This document shows positions 8,229 through 17,700 of a stretch of DNA of 64,000 nucleotides, piece after piece. This stretch comes from a virus. Below the pieces are notes generated by a model. That model made no database searches, had not been told where the DNA came from, and saw nothing but the letters and a program-made list of their open reading frames with translations. The stretch covers positions 1 to 64,000 of IMG/VR virus record IMGVR_UViG_3300030090_003629, one strand, 5' to 3'. The position numbers were made by a program, and so were the translations under genes. How positions within the stretch are numbered: the first letter of the stretch is position 1; each line of letters starts with the position of its first letter.

Positions 8229-8591
8229 TTAAAAATCACTCATCATTTGATTGTCTATTTCTTCTTGCACCTCTTCTTTAGTTGCCACCATTTTAAAACT
8301 TAGATCAGCCTGAAATCTTATTACCTCTTCATTATCTTTAAAAATTATAATAGTAGGTATTACAGCTATTTTATGTTTTGTAGCTAATTCTTTTTGACTT
8401 GCTATATCTATATAAGATATAGTTTTAACATCATTTAATTTATCTATCCATTCTACACCATTAGACTTATTCCATTCAGCATTAAAGTATGCTATTTTAA
8501 CTTGTCCAAAGGCTGAGTTAGAGAACAATATAAAAAGTATAATAGTAAAATACATAACATATAATCTCCAATCAACATTTGTCTCTTCCAT
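8229..8591 (-). CDS. Exported thioredoxin-fold protein lacking the CxxC active site
   Basis: 120 residues. A hydrophobic segment (about 11-29) ends in AFGQ, a common flavobacterial signal-peptide end, and is followed by VKIAYFNAEWNKSNGVEWID, the thioredoxin beta-alpha start in which the usual CxxC is replaced by NKSN (41-44). The cis-Pro motif VIPT (77-80) and the following IIIFKDNEEV strand are intact. It would act in the periplasm or membrane but cannot do dithiol exchange by the normal mechanism. It directly precedes the Cys-repeat secreted protein and follows a one-helix protein. Confidence 0.65.
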   Translation of the reverse strand: MEETNVDWRLYVMYFTIILFILFSNSAFGQVKIAYFNAEWNKSNGVEWIDKLNDVKTISYIDIASQKELATKHKIAVIPTIIIFKDNEEVIRFQADLSFKMVATKEEVQEEIDNQMMSDF

Positions 8592-8872
8592 TATCTGTTA
8601 TACAATTTATCTTCTATTTTTTCAAGAGTCTTTTTTATTTCTTCTACGTCATCTTGTGTGTCTAATATAGTTTGACGTATCATTTGATCTTTCATGTCAA
8701 ACTCCATACGTGTAACTTCTGGATCTGGTGGGGCAGGCAGTTCTTTTGCTTCAGCTATATCTGCCTGTAACGTAAACCACATTCCAACAAGAGTCGTTAT
8801 TAGAGCAGCAATTCCACCTAAAGTTTTTATACTTATCTGAAAAGACGTTTCTTCATTTAACTCTTTAGCCAT
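8591..8872 (-). CDS. Single-helix membrane protein with C-terminal coiled coil
   Basis: 93 residues: a short polar N-terminus, one transmembrane helix (about 17-36, LGGIAALITTLVGMWFTLQA), then a charged helix ending in DDVEEIKKTLEKIEDKLYNR, a likely coiled coil. The layout resembles small phage accessory holins or spanin-like subunits, but no hallmark decides. Its stop abuts the next start at 8591. A role in lysis or in the envelope cluster is plausible. Confidence 0.6.
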   Translation of the reverse strand: MAKELNEETSFQISIKTLGGIAALITTLVGMWFTLQADIAEAKELPAPPDPEVTRMEFDMKDQMIRQTILDTQDDVEEIKKTLEKIEDKLYNR

Positions 8873-8876
8873 TTTA

Positions 8877-8960
8877 TTATTTTTTAGAACAATAACAATT
8901 GTTTAAACAAATTTTACCAAAAGTTATAGCTTTTACAAATTTACAAATTATTTCTTTCAT
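8877..8960 (-). CDS. Tiny Cys-rich peptide ORF (27 aa)
   Basis: An ATG at 8960, two bases after the upstream stop, opens a 27-codon frame ending four bases before the next gene. The peptide has four Cys and is basic (MKEIICKFVKAITFGKICLN...). Perfect fit between its neighbours supports translation; no homologue recognised. Confidence 0.4.
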   Translation of the reverse strand: MKEIICKFVKAITFGKICLNNCYCSKK

Positions 8961-8962
8961 TT

Positions 8963-10063
8963 TTAAAATATTATATAATTAACACCAAATTTAAAATCAT
9001 ACCACTCTCTGTTCCAATACTTATTGTATTTACCCTCTAAAAAATACCCTAAGCTTTTGTCTGCTTTTATACCATATATTAGACCAAAAGTATAATCATA
9101 CCATTGATTATCTTCTATATAGTTATGATAAGTAAACTCACTACCATCATTATAATGCCAAGGTAATAAATTACCCCATGCATGTAACCATGTTTGTTTA
9201 CTATATTTATAATAATCAAAACCTATAACTATAGAATGTTGTATAAGTTTTTCTAATTCATTTCTTTTTTTATTTGTATAATCAGATATAACTTTAGGTA
9301 TTACAACTTCTTTCCATACATCAGAACTTGTTGCAACTATGGCACCGCTAGGATCTTTATACTCACTATTTGCTACATCTATGGTATACCCTTCTTGTAT
9401 AGCTAAGTAAGTGTAATGTAAATTCCCATTATCCAAGATCCATTCTTCTAGCGGATTATATCCATATGGTTCTGCTAGTCTGTGTACGGCACCAATACTA
9501 AATGCTAAATCTGCATTTTTTTTAAATCTATATCTTTCTGATAGCTCAAAATATTCTACGTCTGCAAATCCATCTTTTAAATATTCTACTTTTGCAGCAA
9601 AATGATTTACACAAAATGGACCTTCACAATCGTCATCAGAACTATATCTTATAAAATGATGATGATCTATATAATCTAAACCCTGTTGTCTAGCGTAGTC
9701 AATTTCAAACAAATACTCAAATCCTTGTACTTTCCCTACTGTAGCAGCATCTGTATAATTAGACTCTGTACCATCATAAAAAGTATTTGCTTTATTTTCA
9801 TAACCAAACCTTGCTATCTTTCTTATACCAACTGTTAATGAATAATCATAGGGTGTTGTAATTATTTGTTCTTGTAGTTGTCCTTGTGTTATAGAAAAAA
9901 CTTTGGCATCTGACACTGATGTTCCTCCGTTTACAGCAGCGTATATTGTAGAAAATTTTAATTGTTTTTTTATTTTTTCTTCTATATTTATTTGTGCACA
10001 ACATTTTTTCTGTGTGCCGCATGATGCTAATATAAATAATAATATAATAATATAGTTTTTCAT
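8963..10063 (-). CDS. Lipoprotein with outer-membrane-barrel-like body
   Basis: 366 residues starting with a lipoprotein signal (MKNYIIILLFILASCGT, lipobox LASC with Cys15). The mature part is rich in alternating aromatic/polar strands and ends in FGVNYIIF, with a terminal Phe as in many outer-membrane beta-barrels. No enzyme motif was seen. Phage-encoded envelope lipoproteins can block superinfection or alter receptors; that role is inference. It begins the envelope cluster that continues through the thioredoxin-like and T9SS-like proteins. Confidence 0.6.
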   Translation of the reverse strand: MKNYIIILLFILASCGTQKKCCAQINIEEKIKKQLKFSTIYAAVNGGTSVSDAKVFSITQGQLQEQIITTPYDYSLTVGIRKIARFGYENKANTFYDGTESNYTDAATVGKVQGFEYLFEIDYARQQGLDYIDHHHFIRYSSDDDCEGPFCVNHFAAKVEYLKDGFADVEYFELSERYRFKKNADLAFSIGAVHRLAEPYGYNPLEEWILDNGNLHYTYLAIQEGYTIDVANSEYKDPSGAIVATSSDVWKEVVIPKVISDYTNKKRNELEKLIQHSIVIGFDYYKYSKQTWLHAWGNLLPWHYNDGSEFTYHNYIEDNQWYDYTFGLIYGIKADKSLGYFLEGKYNKYWNREWYDFKFGVNYIIF

Positions 10064-10068
10064 ATTGT

Positions 10069-10800
10069 TTAAATACTCATGCCTAATTTATCTGCTAAAC
10101 CATTAGTTACAGACGTGAGCTGTTCTGTAGTTAACTCAACACTATATAGGGCTAATTCATATAAATTACCGTCTAACGCTCTATCATTATCATTTCTTAT
10201 ACATAAATTTTGCAAATCAAAACCATGATCATTTGTTGCATTAGTGCTACCAGTTTGTGGAATCTGTGCTCCATTTATAAACCATTTATGCTCTCCCGAA
10301 CTATTTCTTGTTAGAGCTACAATCATTTTACTTCCATTTAAAAAAACATCATCTTGACATCTTAAAACTGTAAGTAAATTAGAAGGATTGTTATATTTTA
10401 ATCTAAAATTAGTTGGATTTTGTATTTCTAAAAATTCATTACCACTATCAGATAAAATTACTCTATTTTGCAAAGCTCCTGAACCACTTATCAAAACAGC
10501 AAAAATTAAAGTATATGGATCTCCTTGACCAATAGTTATTTTTTGAAAATCCATCCATTGCGAATCACTACCACTTTGATCAAATCTTAAACCTCCATCT
10601 ACAATTCCTGCAGGTCTATTTACAATAGTTGATTGTGTTGCATCTATTCCTCCAGGGCCAGAATCTACCCATCCAGCAGTAGAAACTCCAACACCATTTT
10701 GATACCATATCATTAAATTTGTACCCAAACCACCTTCATCAGCTAACACTGGTAGAGGAGTTTCCAATAATTCATTTGCTATACCAAGTCCTAATGACAC
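10069..10800 (-). CDS. LamG/concanavalin-like surface protein
   Basis: 243 residues. From about 70 on it follows the LamG-type jelly-roll pattern: GGLRFDQSGSDSQWMDF, YTLIFAVLISG, KWFINGAQI, and the terminal LYELALYSVELTTEQLTSV strand-helix that closes many laminin-G-like domains. These domains bind glycans or proteins. In a late phage operon this suggests a tail-surface or receptor-binding protein. The N-terminus may attach it to the tail. Confidence 0.65.
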   Translation of the reverse strand: MSLGLGIANELLETPLPVLADEGGLGTNLMIWYQNGVGVSTAGWVDSGPGGIDATQSTIVNRPAGIVDGGLRFDQSGSDSQWMDFQKITIGQGDPYTLIFAVLISGSGALQNRVILSDSGNEFLEIQNPTNFRLKYNNPSNLLTVLRCQDDVFLNGSKMIVALTRNSSGEHKWFINGAQIPQTGSTNATNDHGFDLQNLCIRNDNDRALDGNLYELALYSVELTTEQLTSVTNGLADKLGMSI

Positions 10801-10801
10801 T

Positions 10802-10957
10802 TTACCAGTTTTTAGGGTTAAAATAATAAAATATATTTTTTTTCTTTCCCTTAACTTTTTCGTATAATGTGTTTTGTTTTACTATATAGTTTGGTTGTTC
10901 TATATCTTTTTTTACTCTTTTAGTATTGCGGCTTGCTAGTTTTTGTATAAACCCCAT
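10802..10957 (-). CDS. Small basic protein, 51 aa
   Basis: ATG at 10957 lies one base beyond the stop of the upstream gene and the frame ends one base before the next ATG. The product (begins MGFIQKLASRNTKRVKKD, ends FYYFNPKNW) is strongly basic and aromatic. The exact packing between neighbours supports it. Function unknown. Confidence 0.5.
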   Translation of the reverse strand: MGFIQKLASRNTKRVKKDIEQPNYIVKQNTLYEKVKGKKKNIFYYFNPKNW

Positions 10958-10958
10958 A

Positions 10959-11330
10959 TTAATATCCTCTTGGAGCTAAGTAACAAATACAACTTCCTGC
11001 GTGCAACTCTACATTATCCCACTTACCATATAACCATGTCCCTGCAGGCCACTCTACACTACCAGCTCCTGTACCTAAATCTGTGCTTTCTGTAGCAGCT
11101 CCAAATTGTGTAGTTCTAACATTCTCTGCGGTTATTGTGCTTATGTTTCTTACATCTCCGTTTGTATTTGCTAATACTTGAAATTTAACTGCAGTCACAA
11201 CATATATAGCACAAACATATGCAGTTGCTGATCCTCCATCTAAGTCTACCTTTTGTCCATCTCCTGTTATGTAACAAGAACCAAAATCACCTAAACCAGG
11301 TATTGTTTTTAAATCATTTACGTTTGCCAT
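10959..11330 (-). CDS. Small virion protein, tandem paralogue A (123 aa)
   Basis: Shares start (NVNDL), a central GDFGSCYITGDGQKVDLDG strand pair and a nearly identical C-terminus (YGKWDNVELHAGSCICYLAP) with the adjacent gene at 11352-11726. It is probably a beta-rich head or tail decoration protein. A pair of Cys near the end (SCICY) is conserved in both copies. The gene lies immediately downstream of its paralogue in the same operon. Confidence 0.65.
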   Translation of the reverse strand: MANVNDLKTIPGLGDFGSCYITGDGQKVDLDGGSATAYVCAIYVVTAVKFQVLANTNGDVRNISTITAENVRTTQFGAATESTDLGTGAGSVEWPAGTWLYGKWDNVELHAGSCICYLAPRGY

Positions 11331-11351
11331 TTTATTTTGTTTTAATTATTG

Positions 11352-11726
11352 TTAATATCCTACTGGCGCTAAATAACATATACACGAACCACCATTTAAT
11401 TCAACATGATCCCATTTTCCATATATAGTAACACCTTTAGGAAACTCATGTGAAGTTGTTATTGTGTCCATATTAGTATTTGTAGTCTCATTTGTCAATG
11501 CTCCAAACTCACCTCCTGCATCATCTTCATCTGTAGAAGTTGTTATAGAACTAACTAATCCATCTAAAGTTTGTAACTTTGCAAAAGTTACTACATCTAA
11601 CATTGTTATAGCAATTACAAATCTATTAGCTGTTGCGCCATCTAAATCTAATAAAGCTCCATCACCTGTTAAATAAACAGATCCAAACTGACCAAAAGAC
11701 GCTTTAAATAAATCGTTTACGTTCAT
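11352..11726 (-). CDS. Small virion protein, tandem paralogue B (124 aa)
   Basis: First gene after the giant polymerase-bearing protein and preceded by a host-type -7 box at 11741-11748. It has the same length and frame as its neighbour, with GQFGSVYLTGDGALLDLDG and YGKWDHVELNGGSCICYLAP. The middle third has diverged, while the C-terminal 24 residues have hardly changed, suggesting the tail end binds a common partner. Confidence 0.65.
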   Translation of the reverse strand: MNVNDLFKASFGQFGSVYLTGDGALLDLDGATANRFVIAITMLDVVTFAKLQTLDGLVSSITTSTDEDDAGGEFGALTNETTNTNMDTITTSHEFPKGVTIYGKWDHVELNGGSCICYLAPVGY

Positions 11727-11740
11727 ATATTAAATTTTTA

Positions 11741-11748
11741 CAAATATA
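11741..11748 (-). promoter_or_regulatory. Host-type -7 box (TATATTTG)
   Basis: In the 32-base gap after the giant gene, the minus strand reads TATATTTG, the Bacteroidota sigma -7 consensus, 15 bases upstream of the ATG at 11726. A promoter here would let the abundant small surface proteins be made separately from the 11.8-kb gene. Confidence 0.45.
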
Positions 11749-11758
11749 ATGAATTTAA

Positions 11759-14700
11759 TTATCTAATTAAAGAACTAGTTTCTTTTTTATCTCCCTCCAT
11801 GTTATACACATCTCTAGCTATACTTCTTCTTACTGATGAATATGGAGCTAAATCATATAACAATGTTTTTGCAGCTTTAGAATCTCCCTTTTCTCCATAA
11901 GGTCCAGACCTTTTTATTTTATCTCCTCTTACAGATTGCCCTATCATTTCTGTAGCATTTTTTATTGTGCTATAAGAAGCAGGAACTAAAGTGTAATTAA
12001 AGAATCTGTCGTAATCTGTAGTTACAAAAACATCATTAGAAAACTTTTTTAATGTTCTTATCATATTAGGATCTGAGTCTTCATCATCTTCCATTATAGC
12101 TATTAAACTTAATAGCGTTATACCTATACCCATACCTCTAAGGTGTGCTGCTATTTCAGCTTTTCTAGCTTCATTAGAATTATCCCATATTGCTTTTAAT
12201 TCTTTTTTACTTGTATTACCAGCTATATAACTTCTAAATAAATCTCTTACAAATTCACCTGTTGCCCTGTAGCTACCTATGTTAACTTTACCAAATCTGT
12301 CTATATCTTCTGCACTAAACCTGTCTTTTAATAATGTTACAAACCATTTTTTAAATTGTAACAATGCTCTACCATAAGAATACATAGAAAGTAAACTAGC
12401 GTCTAAAGCTGTATAACCCTCACCGTGCAGTGTAGATATTTTATGATTAATTTGCATTACACGTTCTTCAGTTATTAAATCTGGATTATTAAACTCTTCT
12501 TCCGTAAGCTCTCCTAAAAATGCAGCCCCTTGTATATAGTTTTCTGTAGCGTCCATAAATATATAAGACCATTTTTCTAGTTTACCAAAAGCTCCTTTAG
12601 ATTCTGACAAATGTATAAATTCATCAAAACTATATTCTACTATTCTAAATCTTTTTAGTATATCTCTAGATTCATATAGATTTTTAAAATAACGAGTTTC
12701 TCCTTTAATAAATTGTGCTCCACCTTTTTTTCTTAACTCTTGATATTTACCTGCTAATACGTTACCTATACCTACAGTCATGTTAAATCCTAACAATCTT
12801 AAAGATGTAAGCCTTACAAAACTATCTATAACTTTGTCTCCTGTTTTACCTAAAAAGCTTTCTTGTTGTCTGCCTTCTATAAATCCTTCTTTCCACCATC
12901 TTGTTAAATAATTAGCCGCATTTTTATTGTCTAAACCTTTGTTAAATGCTATAACAGAATCTATTAAAATAGACACTTTAGACATACCAGTAAAAGGATT
13001 TTCTATACCTTTAGACTTTTGTAAATCTACGTTTTCTCCATTCATAAATAATGAACCTCTTATAAATTCTAACAACGAACTGTTAATATCATAAGATATA
13101 TTTTTAGCTTTTATTCCTCTTCTTCTTTCATATTCTTCTATTAACTCTCTATCTACATCTGTAATGTTATTATCACCCATTAATTTTTTAATCATAGCAC
13201 CATTGTTTATTAATGCATCATACTCCATATCACTTAATAATATTTTAGAGCCATCCTCATTAATACCTTTAGCTTTTAATTCTTTAGCTTTTCTTCTTAG
13301 TTTATCTAACTCATATATCTGTCTACCAGATTCTAAAGTTAATTTACCTGTCCTGCCTTTATATACATCGTACTTCCATTCGTATAAAGTTTTTAAAACT
13401 CTATTGCCGCTTTTATCTAAACCGTATACTTTTACACGCTCTATATCATAAGTGTCAATAGTATTATCATATAAACCAAATAAACTGTTTCTTGACATTT
13501 TTTCTAATGTACCCATTTGCATGCCTGGTATTATATATGTGTCTGTGTTTAGTAATTCCTGTGCAACATTTTTATATTCTGTATAATATGCTCTTTCTTC
13601 TTTTGTTAAATTTTTATCAGCTAACTCTTCTTCAGTTAATAATCTAATATTACCATTTTCAAATGTAGCTATATTTCCATATATATACTTGTATCTAGCA
13701 TTAGTGTCAAAACCTTGTCTTACTCTTTCTAAAACGCTTAATCCTTTATTTTTAGATCTAACTAAACTCCTGTTTGCTTTTTCTAGTCTATCTTTATATC
13801 TTTTAAATGCTCTTAAATAGTTTCTATATTCAAATTGTATTTCATTTATTAATAACTGTAACTCTGGTCTTTTAGAAGATATATTATTAGATGTTAACCA
13901 GCTTTCTAATCCAGACATATCTTCTTGTTCCACACCATCTAATCCAGGAACTTTATATTTATATCCTTGTCGCTTTCCATCTGCTTTTAATTTTTTTGTT
14001 TGTATTTCAAATAATCTTTTTCCTATTTCTTTTTCTACTATATAAGAAATATTTTTAGTTGCAGAATTATCCATAGATCTTAACTTAAAAGCTCTTTTTC
14101 TTAAATCTTCTAGATTGTATTTAGACAATGGTTTCTTTTCTAAACTAGACTCAAACTCTTGCACTGTTTTATAGTGTTCTCTATATTTAATATATTTATT
14201 ATATAATTGTTCAGCTATTTTAGACTCTTTAATTTTTTGTATATCTATGCCTTTGTCAGCTAAATATTCTGAAAAAGATAAAATATTATTATCACCAGAT
14301 ATATAATCATTATTGTATGTTGTAGAAGAAGAAATAACTTTTTTTGCTTTTTTTGTAGGATCTATAAAAGTATTATTTTGTTTACTTGCCTTGTCTATTT
14401 TTTTATCAGTAGTTAAGTTTTTATTTAATTCGTCAATTATTGCATCATCTAATTCTATGCTATCTAAATTATCAAGATTACTCATATCATTAACATCATC
14501 GTATTTAAATTCTGGTTCTTTAGTTTGATTATTTGTTATAATTGTATTTATTTCATCATTAATTTTATTAATATACTCATTGTCAAAAAAAGGAATAAAT
14601 GATGCTGCCCCTCCTGCTCCTCCTGTAAATCCAAAGCCATTAAACTCTGCTTCTAGTTCAAATATTAAATTCTTTTCTTCTGGCAATAAATTAGAAAAAG

Positions 14701-17700
14701 ATTCTTTTATTTGATCAATAGATTTATAAGATATAAAATCTGTTACTTCAACTCTATTTATTACAACCTTGTCTCCTTTTTCTGTTACTTCTATTATTTT
14801 GTCTGTAAAGATATTATCTTTACCGTACTTTTCTTTCAGTGATATAAAATTATCTATTAAAGTTTCTCTATTTTCTATTTTAGATAAAAAACTTATATTA
14901 TTTTTTAAATCATTTATTATAACTCTATTTATTATAGCGCTGTATTTATCTGGATATAACATTTTTAACTCAGCATAAGATTCATTATTAATTATGCCTT
15001 GCATATATGGTGTAAACCTTATATCTGTAACAAAAGCTCTTTCTAATACAGTACTGAATAACTTTACAGCATGCTCTACAATACTGTTAAATCTACTTTC
15101 TCCTAGTTGGTAAGGTAATGATAGACCTCCACTTTTTCTATCATTTATAGTAATAAAATTTGTTTGTAGTTTCTTAATTTTTTGTGTTATTTGTCTTAAC
15201 TCAAATGGATTTTTTTCTATCTTTTGATGTACAGTAAAAGCTTTTCCAAAAGGATTTACAACATCCTCATTAAATTTGTCTAATGCATATAACATTATTA
15301 TAGCATCAAATTCAGCATTTCTGTTTTTTCCTTTAGTTAATAAGTCATTTATATTTATATTAATACCTTCTCCCTTTAGTCTAGAAACTATTGTTTCCCA
15401 CCTTTTTTGATCTATTCCTTTTCTTTTTTTACCAGTAATTTTTTGTTTATAAAAGTAAGTTAATTTTTTAACACCTTGACTTTCAAAAAATTCAGCCAAC
15501 TCATTTACATTATTAACTTGATCTTCTAAAAACATTTCTTGTATGTCGCTATCTTTAGAAATATAGTTTTTACTTCTCTTGCTTTTAAAATCAATATACT
15601 CTTGTACTATTGGGCTGTTAAATAGTAATGTTAAGTCATTTAAAGAATAACCTAACCTTCTTAACATAATATAAGAAAATATCGTTTGTTTATTTAATCC
15701 TAGTTTACTTGCATATTGATGTTTTGCATTATCTAAAACTATATTTAATAGTTGTGCAACCCCATACCAATTACCCACTCCGTTTTCTAATTCAGGATCA
15801 TCAAAAAACTTATCGTGTGTAACTGCTTCAGACTCTCCTTTTAACGTTATTTTAAAAGGTAATTTTTCTTCATTATTAGAAAATATATTAAATGTTCTTT
15901 GTAATGCAGCAACTATACCTACCAATGATTTTGCAGGAACATTATCGTTAAACATTTCACTATCTCCTAAGGGGTGCAATTGTGATTCTTCTTTTTGTTT
16001 TTTATTTTTATAAAGGCCTTTAGATTTAGCCTGTTCTATTGCATTATCCGAATCAGATACAAAGTCAATATTAGCTGTAATTTCATTTGTTCTTTTTTTA
16101 TTACTAACTAATTTTACATACAAATCAAAAAACCTGTTAGATTTTTTTCTCCAAGATTTACCCCTTTCATTTACCTCCTTTTCTGTATACTTAAAATTCA
16201 TATGAACAGAATCTCCATCTAAATCTGCCCCCCAAAACTTACTTACTTTTGCTGGTATAGTTATATTAGAAGTTGGTGTATCATCTATTTGAGCATGAAA
16301 ATCTTTTACTACAAACACAGAACTAGTAACCTTTCCGTGTGAAGGTACTCTTGTACCAATAAATAAATCTCCTACCTCTACACCTTGATCTTTTAAATAT
16401 CCAGGAACTATAGCTTCAGAAGCAACTATACTTTCATCTTCTGCAAACAATCCTTTTTCGTATGATTTTAAATTCATGCCTAAACTTGATGACTGATATG
16501 CTATAGATCCTTTTGTATACATTTTAGTTCCTCTATGTGTTATCCTACCTCTAGCTATAGAGTTATAAGAAGCATTTGCAAATGGGTATCTAGGATCTAA
16601 TGTTTCAAAAACAGAATCAAATAATACCCCATATATATCTGCACTAACAGAACTAGCAAAAGAATCTCTTTCTTTGTATACTGTTTCTCTAGTAGCGGTA
16701 TTATTCATAATTAAACCAGCTTTTCTATTTCTGCTTTCGTTATTAGCTTCCATAACATCTTTTCTTAAACCATACATTTCTTTAAGTATAAGTTTTTCTT
16801 CTTCTGTTATTATGTTTGTAGCTAAATTGTAAAATAATTGTGATGGAAAAAATCTTTCATCTGTTTGCTTATCTAACTCTAATTGTATACCAAAACCTTC
16901 TCCTGACAAGCCTCTATATCCAGTATCGTCTTTATACAACAGGTCTTGTCTTTTCATAATATTATCTATATTGTCTAAATTTTTAATATCATGTATATCT
17001 TCTTTTGTTCTTATGCCATCTAAAAATAATTTAGCAGCAGACTCTGACGCAGCTATTACTAGATTACCTGGTGTTTTAGAAATATCTTCTACTTGTTCTT
17101 GACGTTTTCTTAATACCTCTCCTATATTTTTTAAGTATTCACTTTTAGCTTCTAACTCTCGTGTTAATGTATGTACAGCAAATTTTAAATATGTTGTCTT
17201 CCCTTTTAACTTACCTTCTGTTTCTGTATAATGATAAACAAACTTAAATACATTACCTACTTTTTGTGACTCTCCATATTTTTCTCTAATAATTTTTGCT
17301 TGCTCAGGCAATACATAACCCATAGCATCATTTTCTATATAGTTATTATCAGTTTCTTCTGTAGTAATCTTATTATTATCATCAATAAAATAATCTTTTA
17401 TTATAATAGGCTCTATCATAGTGTTTCTATCAAACACAACATGACTTGCTATTGCACCTGCAGCTCTTTTTATATAATCTATTTCATCTTTAGATTGCCT
17501 GTGATCATGTACAAATAGTTGTTGCGCCATAAACTTATTAGCAATATGTGATGTTAAATATGCTTCTATAGCTTTATCTATATCTTTTGTTTCTAATATG
17601 TCTTCATTGTTTATGTATAAATCCTTATTAATTCTCATGTGTTGTTTAAAATCAACAACTAATTTCTTAATGTTTTTTATTCTATTGTTTTCAATTACAT

